From Cyanobacteria bacterium OH_SFB_17 (GTDB lineage: Bacteria > Cyanobacteriota > Vampirovibrionia > Gastranaerophilales > Gastranaerophilaceae), in the NCBI GenBank assembly GCA_023395735.1, contig JAEWYI010000026.1, positions 10,624 through 74,623 of the forward strand: 64,000 bases of DNA, in the 5' to 3' direction. The notes below the pieces were generated by a model. It was not told the origin of the DNA and did no database searches. It saw nothing but the letters and a program-made list of their open reading frames with translations. Positions 7,539-16,490 of this stretch are shown one piece after another; the stretch's first letter is position 1; each line of letters begins with the position of its first letter. The position numbers and the translations under genes were made by a program.

Positions 7539-8870
7539 ATGTTCAAGACTTATTCCAAATATATAAAAGAACTTTTTTCACTTGCTTTTCCTATGATAGT
7601 AGGGAATTTGGGAATTGTTTTGATAGGGGCAGGAGATGTTTTTGTTGCGGCAAGACATTCAACGGATACTTTGGCTGCAATAAGTATAGGCAATTCAATT
7701 ATAGGTTGCGTTTTCCTTTTTGGTATGGGATTGTTGGCAAGTATATCACCGCTATTATCTAATTTTAGGGGAGAAAAATCTAATATAAAAAAATATTTTC
7801 TTCCGACAATATATTATTCAATTTTTTGGGGTGCACTATCGTGTTTGTCGGTGTTAATTTTCATTCCTTTGATTGATCATTTAGGTTTTGAAGGTCATTT
7901 GATTCCTGATATAAAAGAATATATGTTTATTTCTTCGTTCTCAATTTTTGGCGCGTATTTGCAGATGGCTTTAAAGGAATTTTTGCAGGCTTTTGAGATT
8001 GTGATATTTCCTAATTTAATAAATATTTTCGGAGTCTTTTTGAATTTATTTTTATGTTTTGTTTTAGTTTTTGGATTACTTGGATTTCCGCAACTTGGAG
8101 TCGTTGGGCTAGCTTTTGCAACTTTGATATCAAGAACTGTTTTGGGCTTGATTATGCTTGGATATTGCCTTACTCTGACAAAAATAAAAGTTTATCATGA
8201 TAGACAATATTTTGTAAATTTGGTTAAAATAGGTTTTCCGATAGCGATGGCAATTTTGATTGAAGTTTTTGCTTTTAATGTTATTACAATATTTGTTGGT
8301 CGAATTTCAGGGGTGTTTGCAGCGGCTCAAAATATTTTGTTGACAGTAACGACTGCGACTTTTATGATTCCGATGGCGATATCAAATGCTTTGGCTGTTA
8401 AGATTGGTTTTGCAAACGGTGCCGGTAATTTTATGGATTTGAAGCGCTATGCTTATTCAGGATTGGCTGTTTCAATAGGATTTATGGCTTTTTGTGCGTT
8501 GTGCTTTTTAATTTTTCCGTCATTTTTCATACATATTTTCACAAAAGATGCAGCCTTGCTTAAAATTTGTGTTCCAGCTTTGGTTTTGGCTGGTGTTTTC
8601 CAGATTTTTGACGGAATGCAAGTTTCATTGGGGGGAATATTCAAGGGCTTGAAAAAAACTAAAATTATTATGTTAGGTGATTTTTTGGCTTATATAATGT
8701 TGGGGCTTCCTCTTGGGATTGTGCTTGCTTTTAAATTTAAAATGGAATTGTTTGGTTTTTGGGTTGGTTTAACTATTGCGATTTTTGCTTTGGCGATAAT
8801 ATTTTTACTGTTATTGCGACGAGAATTTAAAAAATCTTGTTACAGAAGTAATAGTAAAACTCTGTTGTAG
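7539..8870 (+). CDS. MATE-family multidrug/metabolite efflux transporter
   Basis: The 443-residue protein has about twelve hydrophobic segments in two homologous halves, as expected for MATE transporters. The first half opens with L-A-F-P-M-I-V-G-N-L-G and the second with I-G-F-P-I-A-M-A-I-L, the usual start of each bundle. Members export drugs or metabolites by H+ or Na+ antiport in the inner membrane. The substrate cannot be told from sequence. The C-terminus is short and basic. It is likely co-transcribed with mnmE (two-base gap). Confidence 0.88.
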   Translation: MFKTYSKYIKELFSLAFPMIVGNLGIVLIGAGDVFVAARHSTDTLAAISIGNSIIGCVFLFGMGLLASISPLLSNFRGEKSNIKKYFLPTIYYSIFWGALSCLSVLIFIPLIDHLGFEGHLIPDIKEYMFISSFSIFGAYLQMALKEFLQAFEIVIFPNLINIFGVFLNLFLCFVLVFGLLGFPQLGVVGLAFATLISRTVLGLIMLGYCLTLTKIKVYHDRQYFVNLVKIGFPIAMAILIEVFAFNVITIFVGRISGVFAAAQNILLTVTTATFMIPMAISNALAVKIGFANGAGNFMDLKRYAYSGLAVSIGFMAFCALCFLIFPSFFIHIFTKDAALLKICVPALVLAGVFQIFDGMQVSLGGIFKGLKKTKIIMLGDFLAYIMLGLPLGIVLAFKFKMELFGFWVGLTIAIFALAIIFLLLLRREFKKSCYRSNSKTLL

Positions 8871-9015
8871 TTTGAAAAATTATCATTATAAATTGTACAC
8901 AATACAATATAAATTTTTGTAATAATTTTTGGAGCTAACTAGCAAATTTTTTTTTTAGCTGTATTATAAAAATGAAACTTTTTTAGTGAAAAAATAAAAT
9001 ATACTAGGGGGCAAA

Positions 9016-10278
9016 ATGATTACAGAAGGTGTTTCTGCACGACCTTATGAGAATCGTTATCAAAAGACTCAAAAAAGGCCAAATGTAAATTTTAAATCAC
9101 AATCAGCTAATTTAAAAACTCTCGAAGACAATCAAGAAAAGGATTCCAAATTTGGAATTAAAACCTTAACAAATATGTTAGGTGTAGCTGCTTGGCTTGG
9201 TATTGTCGGATATAGTATCAAAGATTTAAAGTTGCTACAGAGAAAAAGTCCTGAGGTTGTTGCTGCTTCTGTGAAATCATTAAAAAAACAAGTGTTAAGT
9301 TATTCAGAAAAAGCTGCTGATCAAAATGCAAATCAAAAAGTTCAGCAAGCGCTTGAAAATACAGACTCAAAAGGTTTGAGAAAAAAATTATATAACATCG
9401 GAAATTGGTTTCAAAATGCTAAAATGAAAACAGGTGGTGAACTTTTTAATAATTATTTATACGCTCTAGGAACTCTTATTGTTATGCCTGCAGTTGTAAT
9501 GTTTAGTCCTATTGGTAAAAAGGATTCATCGAAAGAAGATAAATTATTTGCTGTTTTAAGACAGCCTGTCTCTGTTGCATCAACTTTGGGTATGCAATTT
9601 ACTTTCGACAAATTGATTGATAAATATGTTCCTGAAGTTATTAAACAAAATCAATTAGAAGATAAAGCTATACTTGATGAAAAAGGAAAAATTAAATTTG
9701 TCGATGAAAACGGCAACTTTATTATGAAAAATTATGATGCTGTAAAATTCAATTCTGATGAAGCAAAAGAGGGGTTCAAGACTTTAGTTTCTACTGATAA
9801 AGAAAAAGGCGGACTAAAAGGAATTTTGAGCGCAGATGAGCTTAAAGAGCTGTTTACAAATAAGTCTTTTGAGTCTGATGAAGCTTCTACTTATGAAAAC
9901 AAGCTTGTTGATATTATTAACACAAAATTCGCAGATAAAAAGCTTAAACTTGAAAGTTTGGATGATATAGCTAAAAATAGTGAATCTTATTTGAATTTTA
10001 AAAAATTGCATGAAGTTGAAGCCTTGGGCTTAGAGCAAATGCTGCTTAAGTTTAAACGATTTACAACCGTTTTGGATTTGAAAACAATTGTTACCCAAAA
10101 AAGCAAAACTTGGGTAAATGTTGTTGCTGCATCAATAATCGGATGTACATTCTTGAATGTCGTTTATGGAAAAATGATGAAGGCTTTAAGAGGCAAAATC
10201 GCAACAGATGATGTAAAACAAAAGGAGCAACCTCCTGTTTTAAATGTTGTTTCTGAAAACGGAAAGGAGGTTAAGTAA
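9016..10278 (+). CDS. membrane protein with N-terminal N-F-K-S signature, unknown function
   Basis: This 420-residue protein has three hydrophobic segments, near residues 52-72, 148-168 and 370-392, with a long charged region between the last two. Near the N-terminus (residues 24-28) it has V-N-F-K-S, a short motif also found in several other proteins of this window. It has no classical signal peptide. The ribosome binding site AGGGGG precedes the ATG. The stop codon TAA shares its last base with the next gene's ATG, so translation is coupled. I do not recognise a family; it may be restricted to this lineage. Confidence 0.65.
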   Translation: MITEGVSARPYENRYQKTQKRPNVNFKSQSANLKTLEDNQEKDSKFGIKTLTNMLGVAAWLGIVGYSIKDLKLLQRKSPEVVAASVKSLKKQVLSYSEKAADQNANQKVQQALENTDSKGLRKKLYNIGNWFQNAKMKTGGELFNNYLYALGTLIVMPAVVMFSPIGKKDSSKEDKLFAVLRQPVSVASTLGMQFTFDKLIDKYVPEVIKQNQLEDKAILDEKGKIKFVDENGNFIMKNYDAVKFNSDEAKEGFKTLVSTDKEKGGLKGILSADELKELFTNKSFESDEASTYENKLVDIINTKFADKKLKLESLDDIAKNSESYLNFKKLHEVEALGLEQMLLKFKRFTTVLDLKTIVTQKSKTWVNVVAASIIGCTFLNVVYGKMMKALRGKIATDDVKQKEQPPVLNVVSENGKEVK

Positions 10279-11033
10279 TGAATATCTCCTTGAATAATCA
10301 AATTAACAACAGTTTTAAAGGTAATTCTTATGTCGAAGATTACAGACAGGTTAAGAAAGAATTTAAAGAGGCTGTAAAAGCAAAATCAAGTAAGGAAGTT
10401 TTTGACTCTCTTTATAAAAGGCTTGACTCTGTTGAAAAGACGGTCAAAGGTCAAATTTCTAAACCGAGTATTCCTGCAGTATTCAGGCATTTAGTTAAAT
10501 TTTGCGCAAAATCTAACTCAAAAACAGGTAATAAGGTTGTAGATACCGCAAGTTTACTTACAAATATTGTGCTATGGGGCAATGTCGGAAAAGAGGCTGT
10601 CGGAACTACCATGTACACGGTTCAGGCTTGGACAAATACGGATTTGCCAAAAGATAAGAGAAAATTTGTCGGGCTGTATGATTTGTCAGTCGGACTTGTT
10701 TCTACTGCGTTTTCTTTTATTTTTGGTGTAGGACTTGAAAAATCTATTAAAAAGAAATATAAAAATATGTTGAAACCGTTGACAAGTTCTTCAGATGCTG
10801 CACTTCGTTCAAGAGCAGGTGCTGCAATTGTAGGTTTGGCTGCATTCTCTTCTTTTGCTCTTCAAACAATAGTAGGAAAACGTATTGTTGCTCCGGCAGT
10901 AGCTACGCCTGTTGCAGGACGATTAAAGAAAAAACTTGAAGATAAAGAACTGCAAAAAAATAGCGGTGAAAAATCTGATGTTAAATATACAAAACAAGGT
11001 TTTGTTGATACAAAGAAAAGTAAGTTTGTATAA
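10278..11033 (+). CDS. membrane protein with N-terminal S-F-K-G signature, unknown function
   Basis: This 251-residue protein begins M-N-I-S-L-N-N-Q-I-N-N-S-F-K-G, the same short N-terminal signature as its upstream partner. A charged helical region (residues 19-60) is followed by hydrophobic stretches at about 95-115, 135-155 and 180-210. It is translationally coupled to the preceding gene (one-base overlap, AAGGAGG ribosome binding site inside that gene's end). The two likely act together at the membrane. No known family was recognised. A bidirectional terminator at 11063-11096 separates it from the convergent SLH gene. Confidence 0.65.
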   Translation: MNISLNNQINNSFKGNSYVEDYRQVKKEFKEAVKAKSSKEVFDSLYKRLDSVEKTVKGQISKPSIPAVFRHLVKFCAKSNSKTGNKVVDTASLLTNIVLWGNVGKEAVGTTMYTVQAWTNTDLPKDKRKFVGLYDLSVGLVSTAFSFIFGVGLEKSIKKKYKNMLKPLTSSSDAALRSRAGAAIVGLAAFSSFALQTIVGKRIVAPAVATPVAGRLKKKLEDKELQKNSGEKSDVKYTKQGFVDTKKSKFV

Positions 11034-11062
11034 TTAAACTTGAATTTTGTAAATATGTAAAA

Positions 11063-11096
11063 ACAAAGAGCTGAATCGTTTGATTCAGCTCTTTGT
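11063..11096. terminator. bidirectional terminator
   Basis: A perfect 15-bp stem (ACAAAGAGCTGAATC and complement) with a GTTT loop, between convergent genes. Confidence 0.8.
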
Positions 11097-11117
11097 GAGA
11101 AGAGTAAATGTATTAAC

Positions 11118-13142
11118 TTACTCTTGGCAACCGAAAGCGATTGTAACGTGTTCTTTAGGGTTAACTGCTGAGATTTTGTTTCCTTTAGGATCAACAAGAT
11201 AAGCAACCTCGTCGCCGGTAGTTTGGAATAATCCCATAGTTCCGCTAAGGGCAGTTCTTGAGAAGTCAACAGGAGCGATAACAAGAGCTTTTCCAGCATC
11301 TTGTAAGCTTCTTCCTGCTGCACGGAATTGACCTTGCATAGTTTCCCCAAGAGCGATACCTGTACCGTTAGAAATGCTTTCAACGGCGTTTCCTGCGTTA
11401 GATATCATACCACCGGTTGTTCTGCCTACTGTACCGATAAGGCTACCAACAAGAGTGAATGGCATAGAAACAAATCTAGCTACTGCGTTTGGTGTTTTCT
11501 TGCAGTTGATTTGAGCTGTTAGGATTTGTTTTGGCAAATCAGCTTTGCATCCATCGCAATCTTGGATAGTTGTAAAGGACAGCTTTAATGCACCTTTTTG
11601 GCAGCCAGATGGTCTTATTACTTCAACAATTTTACCGTTAACTCTTGAACCGGCAGGATAAGTTTTGCCGTTGATTGTTACATCTTCAAGTGTTGATGTT
11701 GCAAATTGTTGGCCAACGTGTGAAGATTTAGCATTGATTTCATCTAAGAATTCTAATTTCAAAGTAGGAATTTTTACTATTTCTTCATTTTCCATGTATG
11801 CTTTTTTAGCGCATCCGCAGTCTGTGCTTGCGGTAGTTGGGTTTTTATCATAACCTGCTGCTACACGTACAGTTTGAAGCATAGAAGCAAGATCTGCTCT
11901 TGAAGCATCTTTACATGGGCTAATTGTGTTAGGATTTGGACTATCTTTTAAAGCACCTGTTTCAAGAGCTTTAGCGATAGGGATTTGAGCCCAAGATGGA
12001 ACTTTATCTCCGTCGCAGTATTTGCCAAGAATTTCTTGTGCTTTGCAAGAATCCATATCACAGTTTATACCATGAGCAAGTGCTGTAAGTGCTTCTGCAC
12101 GAGAAACAGGACTTTTTGGTTTAAATTTATTGCCAGGATATCCGGCCATTATGCCGCTTTCAACAGCTTTCGCGATATAAGGATTAGCCCAGTGGCTTTT
12201 CGGTACATCTTTGAACATCTGTTTAGATTGCAAGCAATCGCATCCCGCAATATTGTAATTGAAGCCTTTAGTCATCATTGCCGCAAATTCAGCACGTGAT
12301 ACAGGAAGGCTAGGTTTGTATGTTCTGTCAGGGTATCCTGCAACAACATTGTTTATTGCAAGTCTATCGATAGCGCATCCAGCCCAATATCCATCTGGAA
12401 CATCAGGGAAAACGCTTACCAAGGGTGCAGCCGCACCTGTTGTAGAGCTAGAAGCTTCAAAAGGCACGAATGACTTTTTGAGTGCTTCCATAGAGCTGCA
12501 AGTTTGGATTTCGATAGGGCAAGCTGCCGCATCTGTTTGACAGCAGTTTCTGTCAACGTTTACACCTTTAAGTGTTGTTGGGCATCCGCAAGGTGCTGCT
12601 GCGCCTGTAATGATAGGCAATGTTTCGCAACCGCATCCAACAGGAGCTGCTGCACCAGTCAAGTGCTGATCAGAAGCAACTGTTACGCCAGGGCGAGATG
12701 CCATAGATGAAGATTGAGCTTGGTCTATTTCCCAAGCTGTTTCAGTTGAGTAAATCGCATTTTTCTGTTCCCCAATATAGTTGTTGTCGCCGTAAATAGC
12801 GTTTGGATATGCGTAAACTTGCTTCATGTCTAACTCTGCGCAACTGGTGTTCGGACAGATAGCGCTTGCTGGGTCAGTTGTTTTACATGATGTATCTCCG
12901 CAAGTATCGCAAGGATCTTTTTTGCATCCACAATCATCCTTTACTTTACATCCGCAAGAGTTTTTCTGCAAACCGCAAATTGGACATTTTGCAGTTTCAG
13001 GCGTAACAATTGTTTTGCATGTCGGACATGCACTTGTTACTGGGCTTGATTTACATGGGCATGCTGCATTTGCACTCGAAAATGAACACGTTGCTATTCC
13101 AACGGCAATCGCAGCTGCCACAGTAAGTTTTCTAATCGTCAT
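11118..13142 (-). CDS. exported Cys-rich protein with three SLH domains
   Basis: Starting at ATG 13142, behind a perfect AAGGAGG ribosome binding site, the protein has 674 residues and a 26-residue signal peptide ending A-N-A. An in-frame start 30 bases upstream would spoil the signal. Residues 28-101 hold 15 cysteines, mostly in CxxC or CxC pairs. Three T-G-A-A-A-P repeats follow. Three SLH domains lie at about 244-295, 309-358 and 375-425 (F-P-D-V-P-D-G-Y-W type starts, S-R-A-E cores; the third is divergent). A C-terminal beta-rich domain and a Gly-rich stretch end the protein. SLH domains anchor proteins to peptidoglycan-linked polymers; cyanobacterial outer-membrane SLH porins differ in having a large beta-barrel. 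The role is probably envelope anchoring; the cysteine region is unexplained. Confidence 0.85.
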   Translation of the reverse strand: MTIRKLTVAAAIAVGIATCSFSSANAACPCKSSPVTSACPTCKTIVTPETAKCPICGLQKNSCGCKVKDDCGCKKDPCDTCGDTSCKTTDPASAICPNTSCAELDMKQVYAYPNAIYGDNNYIGEQKNAIYSTETAWEIDQAQSSSMASRPGVTVASDQHLTGAAAPVGCGCETLPIITGAAAPCGCPTTLKGVNVDRNCCQTDAAACPIEIQTCSSMEALKKSFVPFEASSSTTGAAAPLVSVFPDVPDGYWAGCAIDRLAINNVVAGYPDRTYKPSLPVSRAEFAAMMTKGFNYNIAGCDCLQSKQMFKDVPKSHWANPYIAKAVESGIMAGYPGNKFKPKSPVSRAEALTALAHGINCDMDSCKAQEILGKYCDGDKVPSWAQIPIAKALETGALKDSPNPNTISPCKDASRADLASMLQTVRVAAGYDKNPTTASTDCGCAKKAYMENEEIVKIPTLKLEFLDEINAKSSHVGQQFATSTLEDVTINGKTYPAGSRVNGKIVEVIRPSGCQKGALKLSFTTIQDCDGCKADLPKQILTAQINCKKTPNAVARFVSMPFTLVGSLIGTVGRTTGGMISNAGNAVESISNGTGIALGETMQGQFRAAGRSLQDAGKALVIAPVDFSRTALSGTMGLFQTTGDEVAYLVDPKGNKISAVNPKEHVTIAFGCQE

Positions 13143-13328
13143 TTTTACCTCCTTGTGTTTACTCGAGGTCATTTATTAAACAAACCTCTTAAAATTAATT
13201 CAAAAAAACTTATTACACTGATTATGTATTCTAATGGCGTTAGTAAACATTGCCAAAAAAGGTTATCTGCTCGGGCTATTTATAATCTATTTAGTAATAA
13301 CATATTAGTTGATTTTGAAGATAATTTT

Positions 13329-13374
13329 GTCCGTAAAAATACCTACACGAGCTGTCTTAGGTATTTTTTCGGAC
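13329..13374 (+). other. long hairpin of unknown role in the gap before the phage cluster
   Basis: An inverted repeat pairs GTCCGTAAAAATACCTA with TAGGTATTTTTTCGGAC around a loop of about 11 bases, followed by TTTTC. It looks like a + strand terminator, yet no + strand gene lies upstream; the divergent SLH gene starts at 13142. The stretch 13143-13456 otherwise holds only that gene's leader and promoter region. Confidence 0.5.
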
Positions 13375-13456
13375 TTTTCAAATTTAAATAATACGTTATA
13401 CTTAAAATGTAAGTTCAAGGAGCTTATAAAGCCGGTAGTTAAGGCCCACGCCCAAG

Positions 13457-13840
13457 ATGGCAAGGTCGTTTGCTATTTACAAAGATGTAATCTTTGTTCA
13501 GAAAAGTGGAATTATGGGGTATATTCATTGTTGCGGGGGGATTCGCAAAGCAAAAAGTTATGCACTTAGTCCACAGAGGGGTTATTTATATGCTCAGGTA
13601 GATTTATTACAAGAGTGTCCCGTTTGCTTTCATACGGTCGTTCAGATAACCAGAATGGATTTAAATAATAACGTTTCTGTTTGTAGAAAAATTAATGATA
13701 AAGCAAGAAAACTTTTTGATAAAATCAAATCGGAAATTTTATATGAAAAAGATAAATACAAGTTTGTGACAAATCCAACGTCAAAATTTTATCTTTATTA
13801 CAACGAATACGGAATTAAAAAAAGTGTTATTCAAATATAA
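13457..13840 (+). CDS. small protein with Cys-Cys / CPVC-H zinc-like motif, unknown function
   Basis: The reading frame gives 127 residues. A putative metal site is formed by H-C-C-G-G (residues 24-28) and E-C-P-V-C-F-H (near 53-59), followed by a basic C-terminal helix (N-D-K-A-R-K-L-F-D-K-I-K). The start is uncertain. No ribosome binding site precedes 13457; the ATG at 13514 would give 108 residues and keep the motif. The metal-binding layout suggests a nucleic-acid- or protein-binding module. It stands just upstream of the LuxR-type regulator and the virion genes and may belong to that element. I cannot name a family. Confidence 0.5.
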   Translation: MARSFAIYKDVIFVQKSGIMGYIHCCGGIRKAKSYALSPQRGYLYAQVDLLQECPVCFHTVVQITRMDLNNNVSVCRKINDKARKLFDKIKSEILYEKDKYKFVTNPTSKFYLYYNEYGIKKSVIQI

Positions 13841-13952
13841 GTTCATTAAAGTTGGGATTGTTTGAAAACGGAAAAGAATTTAGTAATAACCAGTTAAAAA
13901 TACATAGCACACACTATCCTAAATAGAATCGATTCTTTTATCTTACTCTGAC

Positions 13953-13981
13953 GGGGAAGCTTTTGCTTCCCTCTTTTTTTA
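13953..13981 (+). terminator. terminator after the zinc-motif gene
   Basis: Stem GGGAAGC / GCTTCCC with a TTTT loop followed by a run of about ten bases of nearly pure T. Confidence 0.8.
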
Positions 13982-14023
13982 TAAGAAAATACATTAGAAT
14001 TAGTTATTATTTAAAGTGTAGTA

Positions 14024-14052
14024 TTAGATAACTGGCTAGTGTTTAGTATATA
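14024..14052 (+). promoter_or_regulatory. possible promoter of the LuxR-type regulator and phage cluster
   Basis: TTAGAT (14024-14029) and TATATA (14047-14052) are spaced by 17 bases, upstream of the regulator's AAGGA ribosome binding site. The -35 match is weak, which would fit a promoter that needs an activator. Confidence 0.3.
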
Positions 14053-14071
14053 AATAGAAATTTAAGGAATT

Positions 14072-14275
14072 ATGATGAAGTTATCGAAAAGAGAGTTGGA
14101 AATCCTTGAGCTAATCAGTTGGGGTTACTCAGACAAGGAAATTGCTTGTAACTTAAAAATATCAGCAAGAACAGTTCAAACTCACGTAACAAGAATAGTG
14201 ATAAAGTTGAATGCAAGAAATAGAACTAATGCAGTTGCCAATTATATGAGACAAAATTATATGAGTTTTGCCTGA
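14072..14275 (+). CDS. stand-alone LuxR/GerE-type DNA-binding protein
   Basis: At 67 residues this protein is only a GerE helix-turn-helix: L-S-K-R-E-L-E-I-L-E-L at the start, K-E-I-A-C-N-L-K-I-S in the first helices and T-V-Q-T-H-V-T-R-I in the recognition helix. There is no receiver, autoinducer or other sensor domain. Such minimal proteins resemble GerE itself and bind DNA directly, often as late or developmental regulators. It is the first gene of the phage-derived cluster and lies 81 bases before the amidase gene. Control of the virion genes is a reasonable inference but not shown. Confidence 0.85.
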   Translation: MMKLSKRELEILELISWGYSDKEIACNLKISARTVQTHVTRIVIKLNARNRTNAVANYMRQNYMSFA

Positions 14276-14356
14276 TTTGCTGAAAAATAGATTAATTTAT
14301 TAAATTGCAACATCTAAGTTGTTGCTAGTTGTTATGCAAAAAAAAGGAGAGTCATA

Positions 14357-14845
14357 ATGAAGAGAATAATATTGCATTGGACTGCAGGTGGAGCTTTTCC
14401 GACTTCTTATGAGAAGGAGAGGTATCATTTTTTGGTAGATGGCTTGGGAAAAATTCATTCAGGTAAATTTAAACCCGAAGCTAATTTGGTTTGTCGAAAA
14501 GGAATGTATGCAATGCACGTAGGTGGCGGAAATACAGGTTCAATTGGGGTTTCGATGTGTGGAATGGCCGAATTTAAAAATAAAAATAACCAAGGAAAAT
14601 TTTCCATTAACAAAGTCCAGTTTGAATCAACAATGAAATTATGCGCCAAACTTGCGAATGACTACAAAATAAACTTAATTCCGCAAAATGTTATGACTCA
14701 TTATGAATTTGGGGAGAAAAATCCTAAAACGACCAGTCACGGAAAAATAGATATAATTTTTATTCCGCCTTATCCATGGATTGCAAAGGAAGATTGCGGA
14801 AGTTTTATAAGATCAAAAATTCGTTGGTATCAAGAAAATATTTAA
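14357..14845 (+). CDS. N-acetylmuramoyl-L-alanine amidase, phage endolysin type
   Basis: The 162-residue protein matches the amidase_2/PGRP fold of T7-lysozyme-like endolysins, which cut the amide bond between muramic acid and the stem peptide. Visible features are the zinc ligand His7 in I-L-H-W-T-A-G-G, the N-T-G-S-I-G-V-S core, His115 in M-T-H-Y-E-F-G, and a last candidate ligand group His128/Asp132 in S-H-G-K-I-D. There is no signal peptide, so release would need a holin; a candidate lies at 17432. A good AAGGAGAG ribosome binding site fixes the start. It begins the structural gene series. Confidence 0.85.
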   Translation: MKRIILHWTAGGAFPTSYEKERYHFLVDGLGKIHSGKFKPEANLVCRKGMYAMHVGGGNTGSIGVSMCGMAEFKNKNNQGKFSINKVQFESTMKLCAKLANDYKINLIPQNVMTHYEFGEKNPKTTSHGKIDIIFIPPYPWIAKEDCGSFIRSKIRWYQENI

Positions 14846-14860
14846 TGGAGAGGGTTTTAA

Positions 14861-16405
14861 ATGCAAACTTTATTTTATAATTTATCTGGAGGAATAAGTC
14901 AGTCACAGAGCAAAACTGCAATGGGGTTGGAAACAAAAAAGCTTTATTGGACTGATGCTGAAAATATAGAAATTTTACAAAATAGCGGAATTATAAGGCA
15001 AAACGGAAACACTCGGCTTTTTACTTTGCCAGACAACGATGAAATAATAACGCTTCATCAAATGAAAGATATTGACTCGTACAATCTTTTAGTAGCTACA
15101 AAAAGCGGAAAACTTTATGTGTATTCTACTAAGAGTCTTACATTAACTGAATTGGATAAAAAAATAGATAGCTCAGTTCCTCTTTTTTGTGTTGAATATT
15201 TAGATGGGATTGTTTGCGGAAGTGAAAAAGATTCTCTTTTTTATATAAATAACGATGTTGGTTTTGCTGTGGAAAGCTGTAATCTTCTAGACTCTTTAGG
15301 TGCTCCGATTATGGTAAATGCGATTGGAATTTACAGCGGCAGAATTTGGGTTGCATCAAAAGCTACATTATATTATTCAGCACTTGGAAAATATAATGAT
15401 TTTACTTCAGAAAATGATGCAGGTTATATTAATAATTTTTATACAAACACTGATGATATTTGCGCATTGAAAACGTATCAGGATTATCTGGCAATTTACA
15501 AGGAATCATCGGTATATTTGCTTTCTGGGTCGAATAATGATGATTTTAAGATTACCCCTTTTGCTGATAAAGGAACAGCCTCTGCTTTTGGGGTTGTTAC
15601 TGTAAATAACAAGCAATATTTTATTAATGATGGTGTTTTTTCACTTGAGCAGGCAGGTTTGTTGAGGCAAATTCAGTTGGGCGCTGAGATTTCAATTCCT
15701 ATTCAAAAAGAATTTAATCAGTTTGACAAAACCAGATTTTCAAAATTAATCGTTTTGCATTATGCAAACAAACATCAAGCGTGGTTTTTTCTTCCTTATC
15801 AAAATGATGAATATTTTCATACTATATGGATTTTTGATTATGTAAGCGAGGCTTGGTTTAAGAGGGTTGTGCCTCAAAATATTACGTTTGCTTGTTTGTG
15901 TAATGGTTCAATTCTTACAGCAGATTCAAGCGGAAACGTTTATAAAGAAGATTTTGGAAAAACGTTTGATGGGCAGCCAATTAAATTCCTTTGGAAATCC
16001 CCATTTTTAGCCTCAGGAAATTCAAATGTGAGAAAAACTATCGAAGAATTTTATTTTATCTTGGATGAGGATTACGATAACGATTTTCAATTTTCAGTGT
16101 ATAAGGATTATGATGCAGAATATAAAGATGACGGAGACAAAATTTATTCTTCCAATTCGACAAATCTTCTTTGGCATAATGATTCATTGAATTCAAACAG
16201 AAATTATTGTTGGCCAGTTGAGTTGGTGAACAAATCCGCCTCAATGTCAAAGCCTGTTTTATGGTCGACAGGTGCAGATTCTATTTATAAAGCTGAAATT
16301 TCAGAATCAAATTATGCCGTCCAGCTTTGTGTGGAAGGGAGCTCAATTGAACATAATGTTGCGATTATAGGTTTGGAATTTAAAGAAATTTATACAGATG
16401 AGTAA
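14861..16405 (+). CDS. podovirus tail accessory/plug protein (P22 gp10-like), probable
   Basis: This 514-residue beta-rich protein has repeated short strands with Y-x-x-N/D-D turns and no membrane segment. Features such as Y-W-T-D-A-E-N-I-E at the N-terminus, G-R-I-W-V-A in the middle, and a C-terminal region with I-I-G-L-E-F-K resemble beta-propeller tail proteins. In P22 the equivalent, gp10, closes the portal channel after DNA packaging; T7 gp12 is analogous. The length fits (P22 gp10 is about 470). It lies directly before the coat gene. The identification rests on position and style, not on a catalytic motif. Confidence 0.55.
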   Translation: MQTLFYNLSGGISQSQSKTAMGLETKKLYWTDAENIEILQNSGIIRQNGNTRLFTLPDNDEIITLHQMKDIDSYNLLVATKSGKLYVYSTKSLTLTELDKKIDSSVPLFCVEYLDGIVCGSEKDSLFYINNDVGFAVESCNLLDSLGAPIMVNAIGIYSGRIWVASKATLYYSALGKYNDFTSENDAGYINNFYTNTDDICALKTYQDYLAIYKESSVYLLSGSNNDDFKITPFADKGTASAFGVVTVNNKQYFINDGVFSLEQAGLLRQIQLGAEISIPIQKEFNQFDKTRFSKLIVLHYANKHQAWFFLPYQNDEYFHTIWIFDYVSEAWFKRVVPQNITFACLCNGSILTADSSGNVYKEDFGKTFDGQPIKFLWKSPFLASGNSNVRKTIEEFYFILDEDYDNDFQFSVYKDYDAEYKDDGDKIYSSNSTNLLWHNDSLNSNRNYCWPVELVNKSASMSKPVLWSTGADSIYKAEISESNYAVQLCVEGSSIEHNVAIIGLEFKEIYTDE

Positions 16406-16490
16406 ATATTGCACTTGAGAATAATTGTAATATTTTTACGTAAATAACTACCGCGAATTTTCGCAAAAAAAAAGAAAGGAAAACAAAAAA

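Noticed and set aside
10862..11383. Long minus-strand frame overlapping the 251-residue gene and the SLH gene
   Set aside because: It runs antisense to the 10278 gene, crosses a strong terminator and reads the SLH gene in a wrong frame. It is a shadow frame.
13309..13569. 86-residue frame over the hairpin and the start of the zinc-motif gene
   Set aside because: It overlaps the 13457 gene in another frame and runs through the hairpin; its composition is not protein-like.
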